From NCBI RefSeq assembly GCF_000943555.1, contig NZ_JTDV01000001.1:434001-498000 (forward strand): a stretch of DNA of 64,000 bases, in the 5' to 3' direction. The notes beneath the pieces were generated by a model. It was not told where the DNA came from, made no database searches, and saw only the letters and a list, made by a program, of their open reading frames with translations. This document shows, piece by piece, positions 54,296 to 63,028 of this stretch. Source of the stretch: Neotamlana nanhaiensis (GTDB taxonomy: Bacteria; Bacteroidota; Bacteroidia; Flavobacteriales; Flavobacteriaceae). The position numbers were made by a program, and so were the translations under genes. The stretch's first letter is position 1. Every line of letters starts with the position of its first letter.

Positions 54296-55299
54296 TTATG
54301 TTTAAAAAATAAATTTGGGAAATAGCTTTCTGGATCTTTTTTTAACACACCAACGGCTATGGTAGATTTTAAAAACCCAAAACCATAACCCAAAAATTGA
54401 TAAAAAATTGCAACTAAAGCTAAACCAGCAACTATAATGCTTTTTGATGCCACTAATGCCAATAAAAAAGCTATTAAAAAATACAAAATATAGACAAAAA
54501 GCAACCACTTAAACCCCATAAAAAATAAAGCCACTGCCATTAATAAACCTATGATAAAAACAGATGGAAACCAATAAGTTATTTTTTTAGTTGAAGGATG
54601 CCAAACATTTAAAATGGGACGCACTAAACCAAATTTATTGACTTGATTATAAAATTTACGCCATGAAATGCGTCGTTTGTGATATACAAATGCTTCTGGG
54701 ATAAGTTTTGTTTTAAAACCTAATTGCCATAAACGTATGGTTAAATCGGGATCTTCACCAGGGTGAATGCGCCCGAAACCTTTTGAAGCTAAAAAGGCTT
54801 TTTTTGAAATCCCCATATTAAAACTTCGTGGTTGAAACTTATTGACACTATTTTTACCGCCTCGAATACCGCCTGTAGTGATAAACGATGTCATTGAAAA
54901 ATTAATGGCTTTTTGAAGATTTGTAAACGAACTTTTAGCGGCATCGGGTCCGCCAAAACAATCTACATAATCTGTGCTTAAACTTTGGGTAACCGCATTG
55001 AGGTAATTTGGCGGCAATACACAATCGGAATCGAGAATTATAAAATAATTACCCGATGCCTTTTGCATACCGTAGTTTCTGGAATCTCCAGGACCTGTGT
55101 TCTCTTTAAAGAAATATTTAATATTTAACTTATTATCAAACTGTTCTATAACATGTTTTGAAGTTATTGTAGAACCATCTTCAACAATTACAATTTCGAA
55201 ATTGGTATTGCCTTTTAATGTTGCTAAACTTTGTAAAAGTTCTAAGGTTTCGTCGGGACGATTGTAAACCGGAATTATAAAAGAAAACTGTAATTTCAT
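54292..55299 (-). CDS. Membrane-associated family 2 glycosyltransferase
   Basis: This 335-residue GT-A protein has FSFIIPVYNRPDETLELLQS, IVIVEDGSTITS, GPGDSRNYGMQKASGNYFI, the DxD-type ILDSDCVLPPNY and the acceptor-side GRIHPGEDPDLTIRLWQLG. Two or three hydrophobic helices in the last 90 residues (WFPSVFIIGLLMAVALFFMGF and neighbours) place it at the membrane. It begins an operon with ybbR and coaE. Substrate unknown. The gene is separate from the exporter island. Confidence 0.9.
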   Translation of the reverse strand: MKLQFSFIIPVYNRPDETLELLQSLATLKGNTNFEIVIVEDGSTITSKHVIEQFDNKLNIKYFFKENTGPGDSRNYGMQKASGNYFIILDSDCVLPPNYLNAVTQSLSTDYVDCFGGPDAAKSSFTNLQKAINFSMTSFITTGGIRGGKNSVNKFQPRSFNMGISKKAFLASKGFGRIHPGEDPDLTIRLWQLGFKTKLIPEAFVYHKRRISWRKFYNQVNKFGLVRPILNVWHPSTKKITYWFPSVFIIGLLMAVALFFMGFKWLLFVYILYFLIAFLLALVASKSIIVAGLALVAIFYQFLGYGFGFLKSTIAVGVLKKDPESYFPNLFFKHK

Positions 55300-55323
55300 G
55301 TTTGCTACTAAACTTCGCTGATT

Positions 55324-55402
55324 GTTGCGTTAGGGATTGAGCCATTGTTGGAGCTCCTCGCAGAGAGCGACTTGCGAAAGCCCGACCCTTGTGGTAACGC
55401 CC
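55324..55402. repeat. REP-like dispersed intergenic element, copy 2 (inverted)
   Basis: A block of about 79 bp starts GTTGCGTTAGGGATTGA and ends GCCCGACCCTTGTGGTAACG plus CCC. It is the reverse complement form of the element at 32396-32476: both ends match closely and the middle differs. It lies upstream of the glycosyltransferase gene and downstream of fabI. Confidence 0.75.
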
Positions 55403-55424
55403 AACCTATTTTTATTAACAAATG

Positions 55425-55456
55425 TAACAAAAAAAGCCACCTTAAAAGATGGCTAT
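55425..55456 (-). terminator. Intrinsic terminator of fabI
   Basis: On the minus strand the stem AGCCATCTT / AAGGTGGCT (55454-55446 with 55443-55435, one G-U pair) is followed by TTTTTT. It lies about 60 bp beyond the fabI stop. Confidence 0.65.
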
Positions 55457-55469
55457 GTATTTTAATAAT

Positions 55470-55496
55470 CCTTTTAGGTTTTTAAAACCTGAAAGG
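55470..55496. repeat. CCTTTCAGGTTTT palindromic repeat
   Basis: A near-perfect palindrome CCTTTTAGGTTTT / AAAACCTGAAAGG (55470-55482 with 55484-55496) sits between fabI and its terminator. The same palindrome is common in intergenic DNA of Flavobacteria, so it may be a dispersed repeat rather than a local operator. Confidence 0.6.
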
Positions 55497-55511
55497 TCTT
55501 GCAAAAAATTA

Positions 55512-56330
55512 TTATTCTTCTCCAACAAATGTACTCATAACAGCATCGCTTACACCCATGTTGCTAAATCCGCCATCGTTGTAAAGATTTTGTAAGGTGA
55601 CACGCTTGGTTAAGTCGCTAAACATGGCCACGGTATAGTTGGCACAGTCCATAGCTGTTGCATTACCAAGTGGCGACATTTTTTCGGCGTAAGCTATAAA
55701 ACCATCGAAACCTTTTACACCGCTACCCGCTGTTGTTGGGGTTGGCGATTGCGAAATGGTGTTAACACGAACGTTTTTATCACGACCAAAAAAGTAACCA
55801 AAACTACGTGCAATACTTTCTAAATAGGCTTTATTATCGGCCATATCGTTATAATCTGGAAATACACGTTGCGCTGCCATATAGGTTAACGCTACAATAC
55901 TTCCCCACTCGTTCATAGCGTCGCTTTTGTAAAGAGTTTGCATTAATTTGTGGAAAGACATAGCTGAAACATCGGTTCCTTTTTGAGTCCAATCGTAATT
56001 CTGATCAGTGTAGTGCTTGCCTTTACGCACGTTTATAGACATACCTATTGAGTGTAGTACGAAATCTATTTTTCCGCCTAAAATCTCCATAGATTTATCG
56101 ATTAGGTTTTGTAAATCTTCAACATTTGTGGCATCGGCAGGAATAATTTGTGAACCTGTTTTTTCGGCCAATTCGTTAATTTGCCCCATACGCATAGCTA
56201 CTGGTGCATTGGTTAATACAAATTCTCCGCCTTCTTCATGTACACGTTCGGCAGTTTTCCATGCGATAGAATTAGAATCTAAGGCTCCAAAAATGATTCC
56301 CTTTTTTCCTTTTAGTAAATTAAATGACAT
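55512..56330 (-). CDS. fabI: Enoyl-ACP reductase (FabI type)
   Basis: This 272-residue SDR-like enzyme performs the last reduction in each round of fatty-acid elongation with NAD(P)H. It has KKGIIFGALDSNSIAWKTAE with the FabI-type nucleotide motif, FVLHSIGMS, MSFHKLMQTLYKSD, LTYMAAQRVFPDYNDM and the catalytic-type region AYLESIARSFGYFFG, then VRVNTISQSPT. The Tyr-x6-Tyr spacing of standard FabI appears altered, so substrate residues deserve comparison with known FabI. A -7-like TACCTTTG (56382-56375) lies upstream. Single gene. Confidence 0.92.
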   Translation of the reverse strand: MSFNLLKGKKGIIFGALDSNSIAWKTAERVHEEGGEFVLTNAPVAMRMGQINELAEKTGSQIIPADATNVEDLQNLIDKSMEILGGKIDFVLHSIGMSINVRKGKHYTDQNYDWTQKGTDVSAMSFHKLMQTLYKSDAMNEWGSIVALTYMAAQRVFPDYNDMADNKAYLESIARSFGYFFGRDKNVRVNTISQSPTPTTAGSGVKGFDGFIAYAEKMSPLGNATAMDCANYTVAMFSDLTKRVTLQNLYNDGGFSNMGVSDAVMSTFVGEE

Positions 56331-56414
56331 ATTTATTTTTGTTAAAAATCGTTAGTTGTTATTTTTAGATGCGCCAAAGGTAACAAACTTTTTAGTTACG
56401 CGATTTAAGTTTTA

Positions 56415-58067
56415 CTAATTTAGTAAATCTTTAGCATGCGCAATGGCCGAACTTGACATTTCTATACCGCCTAACATTTGTGCTATTTCTACAATACGCT
56501 CGTCGTGATTTAGTTTAACCAAGTTGGTTTGTGTTACCTCATTAACATCTTCTTTAAACACTTTAAAATGCGAATGCCCTTTGGCGGCTACTTGCGGTAA
56601 ATGCGTTATAGAAAACACCTGCATGGTTTTACTCATTTGTAACATTATATCGCCCATTTTATTTGATATTTCGCCTGAAACACCCGTATCTATCTCGTCG
56701 AACATTATGGTTGGCAACTGTATATAATTTGCTAAAACAGATTTTATAGCCAGCATAATTCGAGATAATTCACCTCCTGAAGCTGCTTTTTTAAGCTCGT
56801 TAAAATTGCCGCCTTTGTTTGCTGAAAATAAAAAGGTTAATTCGTCCTTTCCGTTTGGTAAAAAAGTAGTGGCTGAACTTAACTCTATTTTAAATTGAGC
56901 ATTTGGCATCCCTAAACTACTCAAAATAGTTTCTAATTGCGATTTTAATTCTGGTACTATCGCTTTACGTAATTTAGAAATTTCGCCAGCAACTGTATTA
57001 AGTTCCTTTTCTTTAGAAGCTATTTGACTTTGCTTGGTTTTAATGCTGTCGTCTAAATTTTCGGTAACCGCTACTTTTTCTTGAAGTTGATTTCTAATTT
57101 CAACTAATTCGGCCACTTCACTAACTACGTGCTTTTGCATTAAATTGTGAAGCATTTTTAAGCGTGCATCAACCACTTCTAATCGGTTTGGGTCGGCATC
57201 GAGCGCTTCTTGTAAATTAGTGATTTCACTAAAAATATCATCGAGCTCTATAAAACTGCTTTCGGCACGTTTATAAACATCTTCGTACTTAATCGAATAA
57301 CTCGAAAGCTTCTGCAAGGCATGTTTTAAAGTGGTTAACGCTGTAAGCGCTCCCATTTGTTCATCACCTAACAACTGCTCTGCTTCACTTAATTTTTCTT
57401 GAATATTTTCAATGTTATTAAGTGTTTCATATTCTTCTTCAAGCGCTTGCAATTCATCTTCAACTAAATTAGCCTCAACCAATTCGTTTAACAAGAATGT
57501 ATTATAATCGTGTTCTTTAATGGCTTCTGCCTGAAAATTCAAAAGCTCTTTATATTCTTTTTCTAACTTTTTTAAAACCTTTAGTTCTTGCTTGTATTGT
57601 TTTAAAACAGCATCGTTTTTTGCTAAAGCATCAATAACTTGAAACTGATAATCGTTATCGGTTAATTGCATGGTTTGATGCTGCGAATGAATATCGATTA
57701 AGCGCTCACCTAGTAATTGCAAACTACTTAAATTTACAGGTGAATCGTTTACAAATGCTCTTGATTTTCCAGAAGGCAATATTTCTCTACGAATAATTGT
57801 TTGCGCTTCATAATCAAAATCTTCAGCCGCGAAAAGGGCTTCAAGTTTATATTTTTCAATATTAAAAACAGCTTCGATAATACATTTTTTAGTATCGTCC
57901 TTTAAACTGCTTAAATCGGCTCGTTTACCAAGAATTAAAGATAAACCACCTAATAAAATAGATTTACCAGCACCGGTTTCTCCTGTTATAATTGAAAATC
58001 CATCATTAAAATCGACTTTTAAATGATCGATAAGCGCGTAATTTTTTATTGAAAGAGAGGTTAGCAT
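56415..58067 (-). CDS. recN: DNA repair ATPase RecN
   Basis: RecN is an SMC-like ATPase for double-strand-break repair. The 550-residue protein has the N-terminal Walker A GETGAGKSILLGGLSLILG, a long coiled-coil region (about residues 155-365), the ABC signature-type AASGGELSRIMLAIKSVLA, Walker B PTIMFDEIDTGVSGEI and the late SITHLPQVAAKGHSHFKV. All are intact. It is co-directional with the coaBC-porD genes but lies 96 bp downstream of them, so it may be separately promoted. Confidence 0.96.
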   Translation of the reverse strand: MLTSLSIKNYALIDHLKVDFNDGFSIITGETGAGKSILLGGLSLILGKRADLSSLKDDTKKCIIEAVFNIEKYKLEALFAAEDFDYEAQTIIRREILPSGKSRAFVNDSPVNLSSLQLLGERLIDIHSQHQTMQLTDNDYQFQVIDALAKNDAVLKQYKQELKVLKKLEKEYKELLNFQAEAIKEHDYNTFLLNELVEANLVEDELQALEEEYETLNNIENIQEKLSEAEQLLGDEQMGALTALTTLKHALQKLSSYSIKYEDVYKRAESSFIELDDIFSEITNLQEALDADPNRLEVVDARLKMLHNLMQKHVVSEVAELVEIRNQLQEKVAVTENLDDSIKTKQSQIASKEKELNTVAGEISKLRKAIVPELKSQLETILSSLGMPNAQFKIELSSATTFLPNGKDELTFLFSANKGGNFNELKKAASGGELSRIMLAIKSVLANYIQLPTIMFDEIDTGVSGEISNKMGDIMLQMSKTMQVFSITHLPQVAAKGHSHFKVFKEDVNEVTQTNLVKLNHDERIVEIAQMLGGIEMSSSAIAHAKDLLN

Positions 58068-58163
58068 TTGTAGTTTACGGTTTTAAATTGCTGTTTTTGA
58101 TCTCTGTAATTGGTAGCTATCGGAATTTTTAGTTTTTACTAAAAAACTCTGTTTAGGCTTAAT

Positions 58164-59051
58164 TTAAAATTTAATATTTTGCCATTTACTACTGTGAAGC
58201 GGTGCAATTTTAGGTAGCGCTTCTTTTAACTTCACAATATTTACATTAGGACCATTTGAAAATATTTGCTGAATCTCTTCGGCCTTAGCATCAAAAAAAG
58301 TTCTGAGTAAAAAGGAATTTGGCCTACGACTATTCATTGTGCTAAACTTTAAAATAGATTGTGCTACAGCTTCTTTTCCTGTTTTAACATTTTCGCTCAT
58401 TACATCTAGCCCGTCGCGGTGATAGGTGTACATAACATTGCGATATTCCTTATAGGTTGGCGATAAAATATTGTCGATTAAAGTAAAGCGACTTTGTAAA
58501 CCATCTTCTACTTTCCAACCACTAAAATTACTTTGTTGCGAAAAGTTAACAATGGTTTGTGCTTGCTTGTAATAAGTGCTGCCACCATTTTCGGCAAAAG
58601 TATCGGCATCTAAAGCCAAAATAATATACACATGGTAAGCAATTATAGATATTAAATTAGATTGAAACTGCGTATTACTGAAGTTTAAATTTTGATACTC
58701 TAAGTAATTAAAGGTTAAATCCTTATCGTTAAAACTATAAATTGGCGTAGTAAACGTTGAGCCATAAACCGGACGAGAAGCTTGCACTTGCAATGCGCCT
58801 TGAAATGTTTCGCCACTGTAATTACTAATATTTAATACCATAGAACAATTAATACGCTCCTGTGGTTTAAATGTTTTATTAGTCCATTTTGTGTTATTAA
58901 CAAATTCGGTAAGTTGTTTTTCTAGTGTTTTAAAAATAGGAAAGTTTTCGTTACCAGTTTGTTGCGCATTAACTACTAATTTACAGTTTAACTCTTGCGA
59001 AAAACTGGCAAAACTTAACAATATTGAAAGTGTAATTAATAGGTTACGCAT
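58164..59051 (-). CDS. porD: PorD/DUF4835 family protein (type IX secretion-linked)
   Basis: This 295-residue secreted protein has a signal peptide (NLLITLSILLSFASFSQ) and matches DUF4835 throughout: LNCKLVVNAQQTGNENFPIF, INCSMVLNISNYSGETFQGA, YHVYIILALDADTFAENGGS, SGWKVEDGLQSRFTLIDNIL and the ending LPKIAPLHSSKWQNIKF. In Porphyromonas gingivalis the PorD homologue is needed for type IX secretion and gliding-related traits. Its start overlaps the end of coaBC by 8 bp. Its location beside core genes is typical for the phylum. Confidence 0.88.
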   Translation of the reverse strand: MRNLLITLSILLSFASFSQELNCKLVVNAQQTGNENFPIFKTLEKQLTEFVNNTKWTNKTFKPQERINCSMVLNISNYSGETFQGALQVQASRPVYGSTFTTPIYSFNDKDLTFNYLEYQNLNFSNTQFQSNLISIIAYHVYIILALDADTFAENGGSTYYKQAQTIVNFSQQSNFSGWKVEDGLQSRFTLIDNILSPTYKEYRNVMYTYHRDGLDVMSENVKTGKEAVAQSILKFSTMNSRRPNSFLLRTFFDAKAEEIQQIFSNGPNVNIVKLKEALPKIAPLHSSKWQNIKF

Positions 59052-60255
59052 GTATTTTGGTTATAATATGATGTATTAAATCGTTAGCGACTTCGGCCTT
59101 TGTTTTTAACTCAAATTCAGTGATTTGGTCTTTATTATCAATAAAAGTTACCTTGTTAGTGTTACCTTTAAATCCAGCGCCTTTATCGTTTAACGAATTT
59201 AATACTATTAAATTTAAATTTTTACGTTTTAGTTTGCCTTTTGCATTTTCTAACTCATTATTCGTTTCTAAAGCAAACCCAACTAAATATTGTTGTTTTT
59301 TTATGCCGCCTAACGATGCTAAAATATCTTTTGTTTTTTCTAACTCTAATGTTAACGTATCGGTTTTCTTTTTTATTTTCTGAGTAGCAATTTCTTTTGG
59401 TCTAAAATCGGCTACTGCTGCCGAAAGTATTGCCACATTAACCGAATTAAAATACTCATGAACCGCATCGTACATACTTTGAGCACTAATAACTGGAACA
59501 ACTTTAATTAAATTATGATTAACCTTTTCGTGAGTTGGACCTGTAATTAAAATAACTTCAGCACCATTATTTGCAGCTGCTTTTGCAATTTCAAAGCCCA
59601 TTTTACCAGAAGAATGATTCCCTATAAAACGAACCGGATCGATTGCTTCGTAGGTTGGACCAGCTGTAATTAACACTTTTTTTCCACGAAGTGGTAATTT
59701 GTTTAACATATCATTTTCTAAAAACGATACGATATCTTCTGGTTCTGCCATCCTGCCCTCGCCTACTAAACCGCTTGCTAATTCTCCGCTTGCAGCAGGA
59801 ATCATAACATTTTTAAACGATTGAAGCTTTGTGAAACTTGCTAAAGTTGATGGGTGTTTGTACATATCTAAATCCATTGCGGGCGCAAAATACACCGGAC
59901 ATTTCGCCGATAAATACGTTGCTAACAATAGGTTATCGCAAACGCCATTTGCCATTTTCGATAAGGTATTGGCTGTTGCAGGTGCAATTACCATGACATC
60001 GGCCCAAAGCCCTAAATCGACATGATTATTCCATACAGCATTATCGTCTTCTTCATTTGTAAACGAAGAAAACACAGGGTTTTTAGATAATGTTGAAAGT
60101 GTTAAAGGGGTAATAAAATCTTTTGCACTTGGAGTTAACACCACTTTCACTTGGGCACCAGATTTTATAAACAACCTTACAAGTGAAGCTGTTTTATAAG
60201 CGGCAATACCACCACTAATTCCTAATAGTATGTTCTTGCCGCTTAATATTGACAT
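59044..60255 (-). CDS. coaBC: Bifunctional phosphopantothenoylcysteine decarboxylase/synthase
   Basis: This 403-residue fusion carries CoaC (about residues 1-180) and CoaB (about 190-400), which make phosphopantothenoylcysteine and decarboxylate it for CoA. The CoaC part has LLGISGGIAAYKTASLVRLF, the histidine in WNNHVDLGLWADVMVIAPAT and the FAPAMDLDM region. CoaB shows VLITAGPTYEAIDPVRFIGN, the SSGKMGFEIA motif and KIKKKTDTLTLELEKTKDIL. It is 11 bp after rpoZ and overlaps porD by 8 bp. Confidence 0.96.
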   Translation of the reverse strand: MSILSGKNILLGISGGIAAYKTASLVRLFIKSGAQVKVVLTPSAKDFITPLTLSTLSKNPVFSSFTNEEDDNAVWNNHVDLGLWADVMVIAPATANTLSKMANGVCDNLLLATYLSAKCPVYFAPAMDLDMYKHPSTLASFTKLQSFKNVMIPAASGELASGLVGEGRMAEPEDIVSFLENDMLNKLPLRGKKVLITAGPTYEAIDPVRFIGNHSSGKMGFEIAKAAANNGAEVILITGPTHEKVNHNLIKVVPVISAQSMYDAVHEYFNSVNVAILSAAVADFRPKEIATQKIKKKTDTLTLELEKTKDILASLGGIKKQQYLVGFALETNNELENAKGKLKRKNLNLIVLNSLNDKGAGFKGNTNKVTFIDNKDQITEFELKTKAEVANDLIHHIITKIHA

Positions 60256-60266
60256 TTTAGAATGTT

Positions 60267-60593
60267 TTACTGAGCGTCTTCTTCAGTATTTCTAAAATAA
60301 ATTTTATCGGTTAACCATTCTTGAACGGCTAACGCATGAGGTTTTGGTAATTTTTCATAAAATTTAGAAACCTCGATTTGTTCTTTGTTTTCAAAAATTT
60401 CTTCAAGACTATCGTTATAAGTAGCAAACTCTTCTAACTTATCGATTAGTTCCTTTTTAATTTCGGTATTTATTTGCTCAGAACGTCTTGCAATAATAGA
60501 AATAGCCTCGTATATGTTTTCGGTAGGCTCGTCTATTTGGTTTCTGTCGTACGTTACCGTATTTACAGGAGCATTGGTTTTCTTTAAATCCAT
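60267..60593 (-). CDS. rpoZ: RNA polymerase omega subunit (Rpb6-like)
   Basis: This 108-residue protein is the Bacteroidota form of omega, related to the archaeal/eukaryotic Rpb6, which aids RNA polymerase assembly. The core omega helix is visible in NIYEAISIIARRSEQINTEI, and the C-terminus (VQEWLTDKIYFR) matches the phylum-specific extension. Placement directly before coaBC is conserved in many bacteria and supports the call. Confidence 0.9.
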   Translation of the reverse strand: MDLKKTNAPVNTVTYDRNQIDEPTENIYEAISIIARRSEQINTEIKKELIDKLEEFATYNDSLEEIFENKEQIEVSKFYEKLPKPHALAVQEWLTDKIYFRNTEEDAQ

Positions 60594-60607
60594 ATCGTCT
60601 TCAATGT

Positions 60608-61453
60608 TTAACTTTTTGTGCTATAATTTTTTAATTCTTCATCTAGCAAAACCGTCATTTCGTTAACAGTTTCTAGGTGTTTAGAATTTACAAATGTACT
60701 TTTAAATGTGGTTGAGTATTCTTTAGCATTCTCTAAACGTTCTTTACGCAAATGCACCAAACCTTCTTGTATGGTATTTTTGTATTCTCGACTGTTTATA
60801 GCTTGCTGAAACATAGCGTCAAATTTTAAAAACATAGCTTCTTCACGCAACGGTGAACCAGGAAACTCAAACAAAAAATTATCAAAAGATTTAATAGCTG
60901 CATTAAAATCTTTACTGTAACCTGGAGCAATGTCTTTATATTTTTTAGCTATTTCGAACGCCTTTTTTTGAAGTTTAAAATCTAATTCTTGAACCAACTT
61001 ATTCGCTTCGTCGCTATACTCTGAATCTGGAAATAAATTAATAAATTCCTGAAGTTTCTCGATGGCCGAAGCTGTTTCAGTTTGATCTTTTGAATATACT
61101 GGCGACAGCATATACGCGCTTTTTGCGGCTAAAAACGACGCCTGTTCTAGTTTTTCACTACTTGGGTAACTTGATGCAAAACGCTCAAACTGATATCCTG
61201 CCGTATAATAATCTTTTAATTGATAATACGAATTAGAATATAAAAACATAAGTTTTTCGGCTTGAGGCTTACCTCTATAATTAGGAACAATTTGTGCAAA
61301 AAGTCGGTTAGCTTTTCCAAACTTACCTTCATTATACAAATCTTCACCTAATTTAAATTTTGTAGCAATATCTTCAGACTTTAAAGCCTTTTGAAATTCG
61401 CTACAACTTGTTAAAAGTGTTACCGCTAATAGTATGTAAAAAACGTTCTTCAT
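60608..61453 (-). CDS. bamD: Outer-membrane assembly lipoprotein BamD
   Basis: This 281-residue lipoprotein has a signal ending in TLLTSCSEFQKAL and TPR-like helices (KFKLGEDLYNEGKFGKANRLF, and YYTAGYQFERFASSYPSSEK, then LFPDSEYSDEANKLVQELDF). BamD works with BamA to insert barrel proteins in the outer membrane. Length and layout match the family. It opens a cluster with rpoZ (14 bp on), coaBC and porD. Confidence 0.93.
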   Translation of the reverse strand: MKNVFYILLAVTLLTSCSEFQKALKSEDIATKFKLGEDLYNEGKFGKANRLFAQIVPNYRGKPQAEKLMFLYSNSYYQLKDYYTAGYQFERFASSYPSSEKLEQASFLAAKSAYMLSPVYSKDQTETASAIEKLQEFINLFPDSEYSDEANKLVQELDFKLQKKAFEIAKKYKDIAPGYSKDFNAAIKSFDNFLFEFPGSPLREEAMFLKFDAMFQQAINSREYKNTIQEGLVHLRKERLENAKEYSTTFKSTFVNSKHLETVNEMTVLLDEELKNYSTKS

Positions 61454-61570
61454 AAATCTTAAACAGTTTGCAAAATTAAGTTAATAAAATGGATTTAAAA
61501 AATATTATTTAAGCGCTAAAATAACAGGTAAAAGCCACTATTTATAAGGTTTAAGTAATATTTAACACCA

Positions 61571-62449
61571 CTAAAACTGTTTTACAAAATCTGCAATTTT
61601 ACTTTTTAAGGCATTTGAAGCAGGCACTAATGGTAACCTTACCGTGCTTTCGCATAAGTTTAAAGCTTCAAAAACAGCTTTAATTCCTGCTGGGTTATTT
61701 TCTTCAAAAATATAACCAATAACATCCATTAATTTAAAATGTAACTTATAAGCGTCTTTAGCATTTCCTGCTAATCCTAAACGAATCATTTCTGAAAATT
61801 CTTTTGGAAATCCTTGACCAATTACAGAAATAACACCAGCACCTCCAGCAAGAACAATACCTAAAGCTAAATCGTCATCACCAGAAATAATTAAAAAATC
61901 TTCTGGTTTACTTTTAATTAACGTTAAATATTGAGCGACATTGTTACCAGCTTCTTTAACTGCAATTACATTTTTAAAATCGTTAGCTAAACGAATGGTA
62001 GTTTCTGGCTCCATATTTTTTGAAGTGCGCCCAGGAACATTATATAAAATGATATCGATTGGGCAAGCCTCGGCAATGGCTTTAAAATGCTGATACACGC
62101 CTTCTTGCGTTGGCTTACTATAATATGGTGACACCGACAAAATGGCATCTATACTGCTTAAATCGGTTGTTTTTATTTCTTCAATAACCTGCATGGTATT
62201 ATTACCCCCAATACCTAAAACCATTGGCACGCGACCATTATTTGCTTTAGCAACTGTGGCAACAACGGCCTTTTTTTCTTCTTTAGTAATGGTAACGCTT
62301 TCGCCTGTGGTACCACAAATTACTAAATACTCTACCCCATTTTCAATATTGTAATTTACAATATTTGCTAAGGCATCATGGTTAATTGATAAATCGGAAT
62401 TAAACGGTGTAACCAACGCTACGCCTGTTCCAAGAAACTTATTATTCAT
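61571..62449 (-). CDS. dapA: 4-hydroxy-tetrahydrodipicolinate synthase
   Basis: DapA condenses pyruvate with aspartate semialdehyde, the first committed step to diaminopimelate and lysine. The 292-residue TIM barrel has [56 protein letters not shown] with the catalytic tyrosine, and the Schiff-base lysine in [10 protein letters not shown]. All are intact. It begins 2 bp after the DUF6913 gene stop. A 117-bp gap to bamD downstream shows nothing. Confidence 0.97.
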   Translation of the reverse strand: MNNKFLGTGVALVTPFNSDLSINHDALANIVNYNIENGVEYLVICGTTGESVTITKEEKKAVVATVAKANNGRVPMVLGIGGNNTMQVIEEIKTTDLSSIDAILSVSPYYSKPTQEGVYQHFKAIAEACPIDIILYNVPGRTSKNMEPETTIRLANDFKNVIAVKEAGNNVAQYLTLIKSKPEDFLIISGDDDLALGIVLAGGAGVISVIGQGFPKEFSEMIRLGLAGNAKDAYKLHFKLMDVIGYIFEENNPAGIKAVFEALNLCESTVRLPLVPASNALKSKIADFVKQF

Positions 62450-62451
62450 TT

Positions 62452-62970
62452 TTAAATTTTGTTTAATATGGTAAGGTATTTTACTACCTCGTCTTTAAAA
62501 AGCTTAAATTCTTTTGTTTTTGTTTTAATTATTAAATCGTTTAAACGTTCGTCGCGTTGAAAGTTTCCTATTTTAAACTTGGCTTTACTTTGCGCGGTAA
62601 TTAATTTAATTTCGGTAATGTCTTTTTGGTAAAAACTTATTAATAAATCGAAATTTTTATTTAAAAACCCATCTAACTCAACGTTTTTAATGGTGCCTTT
62701 CCAGCCAAAATCTTTTGGATTAAAACAAGAATCCCAAGATAAAGCTTGCTTATTTTCATTTTCTGTAAAAGTGATAATTTTCAATCGGTTAGACCTTATA
62801 TTAATAGCTTCAGAAAAACTTGTAAATTGTTCAACATCATCAAACTCATCAGCATTTACAATAATCCCCAGACTTTCAACCTTGCTATCATTGGCTTCCA
62901 CATTTCTTTTTGATAACAATTTGTTTAAGTACTTTTTATTAGATTTTTCTTTAAAACCTTGTAAAATCAT
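62452..62970 (-). CDS. DUF6913-family protein
   Basis: This 172-residue soluble protein matches DUF6913, found in Bacteroidota near dap[21 protein letters not shown], then [40 protein letters not shown] and [20 protein letters not shown]. Function unknown. It is translationally close to dapA (2 bp) and divergent from the nucleotidase-domain gene across a 58-bp promoter gap. Confidence 0.85.
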   Translation of the reverse strand: MILQGFKEKSNKKYLNKLLSKRNVEANDSKVESLGIIVNADEFDDVEQFTSFSEAINIRSNRLKIITFTENENKQALSWDSCFNPKDFGWKGTIKNVELDGFLNKNFDLLISFYQKDITEIKLITAQSKAKFKIGNFQRDERLNDLIIKTKTKEFKLFKDEVVKYLTILNKI

Positions 62971-62979
62971 TTACCTTTA

Positions 62980-63005
62980 TACTTTTCGCAAAGGTAGCAA
63001 AAGTA
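62980..63005. promoter_or_regulatory. Divergent promoter region with inverted -7-like boxes
   Basis: In the 58-bp gap between DUF6913 and the nucleotidase gene, TACTTTT (62980-62986) and AAAAGTA (62999-63005) form an inverted repeat. On the minus strand TACTTTTG and TACCTTTG (62996-62989) are -7 matches; on the plus strand TACTTTTCG is a near match with a TTG 18 nt upstream. Confidence 0.45.
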
Positions 63006-63028
63006 CATTCAAAAAATATCGTAAAAAA

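Noticed and set aside
62690-63028. An N-terminal extension of the nucleotidase-domain gene
   Set aside because: It would run antisense through the DUF6913 gene; the true protein begins at the signal peptide at 63029.
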